7,024 bases of DNA, taken from the NCBI GenBank assembly GCA_038235385.1, contig JBBSTY010000174.1, positions 1 to 7,024 on the forward strand. The letters are read 5' to 3'. Below the pieces are notes generated by a model. The model did not search any database and was not told where the DNA came from. It saw only the letters and a list, made by a program, of their open reading frames with translations. Source of the DNA: JBBSTY01 sp038235385 (GTDB taxonomy: Bacteria; Actinomycetota; Acidimicrobiia; Acidimicrobiales; Acidimicrobilacustridaceae). Both the position numbers and the translations under genes were made by a program. Positions 5,886 through 7,024 of this stretch are shown here, in pieces (the first letter of the stretch is position 1; every line of letters begins with the position of its first letter).

Positions 5886-7024
5886 TCAGGAGCGTCGGGC
5901 CTGGGCGACTGCGGCGACGGCTCGGGCCACCGACTCGTCGGGCGAGCACACGGTCGAGACCTCGATGCTCTCGGGCCACGGTTCGACGAGCTCGGCCATG
6001 CGCGCCGCGACGAGGGCGTCGGCGTCGGAGGGATCCTCGCCGTGCTCCAGCCGGGCCTGGATGCGCCGATGCGCCTCCGACCCCGGAACCGAGCACCGCA
6101 GTGCGACGAGTCGGGCGCCGCTCGTCTCGGCCATGCGCTGGGCGACGAGACGGTCGCGCCGAGCGGTGAACGAGGCGTCCAACACCACCGATCGGCCCCG
6201 TGCCAGGTCGGCGGCGGCGCGATCGAGCAGCTCGAGGTAAGTCCGTTCGGTCAGCTCTTCGGTGTAGATGCCGGTGCCGAACGACGAGCTCGCCGAGGTG
6301 GTGGGTTCCATCCCGACGATCTCCTTGCGGACGACATCGGATCGCACGACGGTTGCGCCGAGCGCCTGACCCAGCCCGGCGGCGACGGTCGACTTGCCCG
6401 AGCCGGGCAAGCCACCGACCAGGATCATCTGGGGGATGGCTCGCTCGAGGTGGTCGACGCAGATCCGCAGCAGGCGTCGGGCCTGGTCGGTCGCGTCTGC
6501 TGCCGCCGCGCCGTCGGGCTCCTGATCGGCACGGAGGCACGCCACCATCATCCGCACCTGCGCCCGGTAGGCGATCCACAGGTGCAGGAGCGTCCGGGGG
6601 ATCCCGGCGCCCGACTCGCGCTCGTAGGCCAGGATGAGCTGATCGGCGAGGTCGGGGGCACCCAGCCGCTCGAGGTCCATCGCCAGGAACGCCAGATCCG
6701 CGGCGACATCGCCGAACCGCAAGTGGTCGGCGAACTCCAGGCAGTCGATGATCCGTGGACCGTCGTCGAGCACGTAGATGTCGTCGGCGAGCAGATCCCC
6801 GTGCCCGTCGCAGATCCACCCCTCGGCGATGCGTTCGCCGAAGACCCCGTCCAGCGCCCGAATCGCCTGCTCGGCGAGGGCCGTGGTCCGGTCGAAGCCA
6901 TGAGCGTCGAGCACGCTCCCGCGGAAGCGAGCGACCTGATCGAAGTTGGATCGCCAGAGGTCGGTGACCGCGTCGCGGGTCGCCGACGCGTCGATCGACG
7001 GGTCGCGCGGGGCACCTGCGTGGA
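5886..7024 (-). CDS. bifunctional APH-like kinase domain / P-loop ATPase protein, 5'-truncated
   Basis: The 378 C-terminal residues are visible; the frame stays open to the right edge, so the start lies outside. GTG at 6912-6914 is not a convincing start because family-like sequence (LWRSNFDQV) precedes it. In visible numbering, the APH-like part has HGDL (74-77) with Asp76 as the catalytic-loop Asp, Asp81 where kinases usually have the metal-binding Asn, and IIDCLEF (91-97) with Asp93 at the DFG-like position. The AYRAQVRMM helix is at 151-159. The second part is a P-loop kinase-like domain: Walker A GLPGSGKS (204-211), SDVVRKEIVG (228-237) and VVLDASFTARRDR (279-291), as in zeta-toxin/AAA_33 proteins. 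The two-domain order matches a widespread COG2187-COG0645 fusion of unknown substrate, not a proven antibiotic-resistance enzyme. It is probably cytoplasmic. It may share a transcript with the flavoprotein downstream. Confidence 0.87.
   Translation of the reverse strand, partial: HAGAPRDPSIDASATRDAVTDLWRSNFDQVARFRGSVLDAHGFDRTTALAEQAIRALDGVFGERIAEGWICDGHGDLLADDIYVLDDGPRIIDCLEFADHLRFGDVAADLAFLAMDLERLGAPDLADQLILAYERESGAGIPRTLLHLWIAYRAQVRMMVACLRADQEPDGAAAADATDQARRLLRICVDHLERAIPQMILVGGLPGSGKSTVAAGLGQALGATVVRSDVVRKEIVGMEPTTSASSSFGTGIYTEELTERTYLELLDRAAADLARGRSVVLDASFTARRDRLVAQRMAETSGARLVALRCSVPGSEAHRRIQARLEHGEDPSDADALVAARMAELVEPWPESIEVSTVCSPDESVARAVAAVAQARRS

Noticed and set aside
5683..6819. Minus-strand open frame overlapping the kinase-like gene in another frame and running into the 5636-5885 gap
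   Set aside because: Its product is extremely Arg/Pro-rich and lacks any motif, while the alternative frame carries the HGDL and Walker A motifs.
5886..7024. Reading the APH-like gene as an antibiotic-resistance determinant
   Set aside because: The fusion to a P-loop ATPase domain and the altered HxDxxxxN motif match a common housekeeping-like family of unknown substrate, and nothing nearby suggests a resistance island.
1..7024. Mobile element, phage, toxin-antitoxin or defence island
   Set aside because: No transposase, integrase, terminal inverted repeats, att-like repeats or defence-gene motifs were seen; the zeta-toxin resemblance in the last gene is only that of a shared P-loop kinase fold.

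Overview
This is high-GC DNA with short intergenic gaps, GTG and ATG starts, and coding signal strongest in frames with G/C third positions. Gene content (a SigG-type ECF sigma factor, a P450 paired with a single-cluster ferredoxin, an ACAD10/11-type acyl-CoA dehydrogenase, an old-yellow-enzyme-type flavoprotein, and an aminoglycoside-phosphotransferase-like/P-loop ATPase protein) points to an actinobacterium of the Mycobacteriales or Acidimicrobiia sort. No rRNA or other phylogenetic marker is present, so this is an inference. I see no tRNA, rRNA, CRISPR array, insertion sequence or phage gene.

Layout. The left edge (2-175, +) holds the last 57 residues of a siderophore-interacting protein/ferric-siderophore reductase. 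It converges across a 90 bp gap on an ECF sigma factor with a SnoaL-like C-terminal domain (266-1273, -). Upstream of that, on the same strand, is a translationally coupled ferredoxin-cytochrome P450 pair (2867-1393, -; GTGA overlap). A 254 bp divergent control region with several inverted repeats (2868-3121) separates this pair from an acyl-CoA dehydrogenase (3122-4357, +). That gene converges, over a 39 bp gap with a hairpin, on an NADH:flavin oxidoreductase ending in a four-cysteine Fe-S motif (4397 to about 5635, -). After a 250 bp gap comes a 5'-truncated kinase-like/ATPase fusion gene (5886-7024, -), which runs off the right edge.

How they may fit together. The ferredoxin is the probable electron donor of the P450, and the shared divergent control region suggests co-regulation with the acyl-CoA dehydrogenase. 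P450, acyl-CoA dehydrogenase and an OYE/dienoyl-CoA-reductase-like enzyme would suit oxidative breakdown of a lipid, terpenoid or steroid-like substrate, but the substrate cannot be read from sequence. In animals, ACAD10/11-type dehydrogenases are fused to an APH-like kinase domain. Here the dehydrogenase is stand-alone, and an APH-like domain is encoded 1.5 kb away in a different fusion, which is suggestive but not proof of partnership. I found no convincing entirely new system; the most worthwhile leads are the divergent control region, the ACAD/kinase neighbourhood and the short Fe-S OYE.
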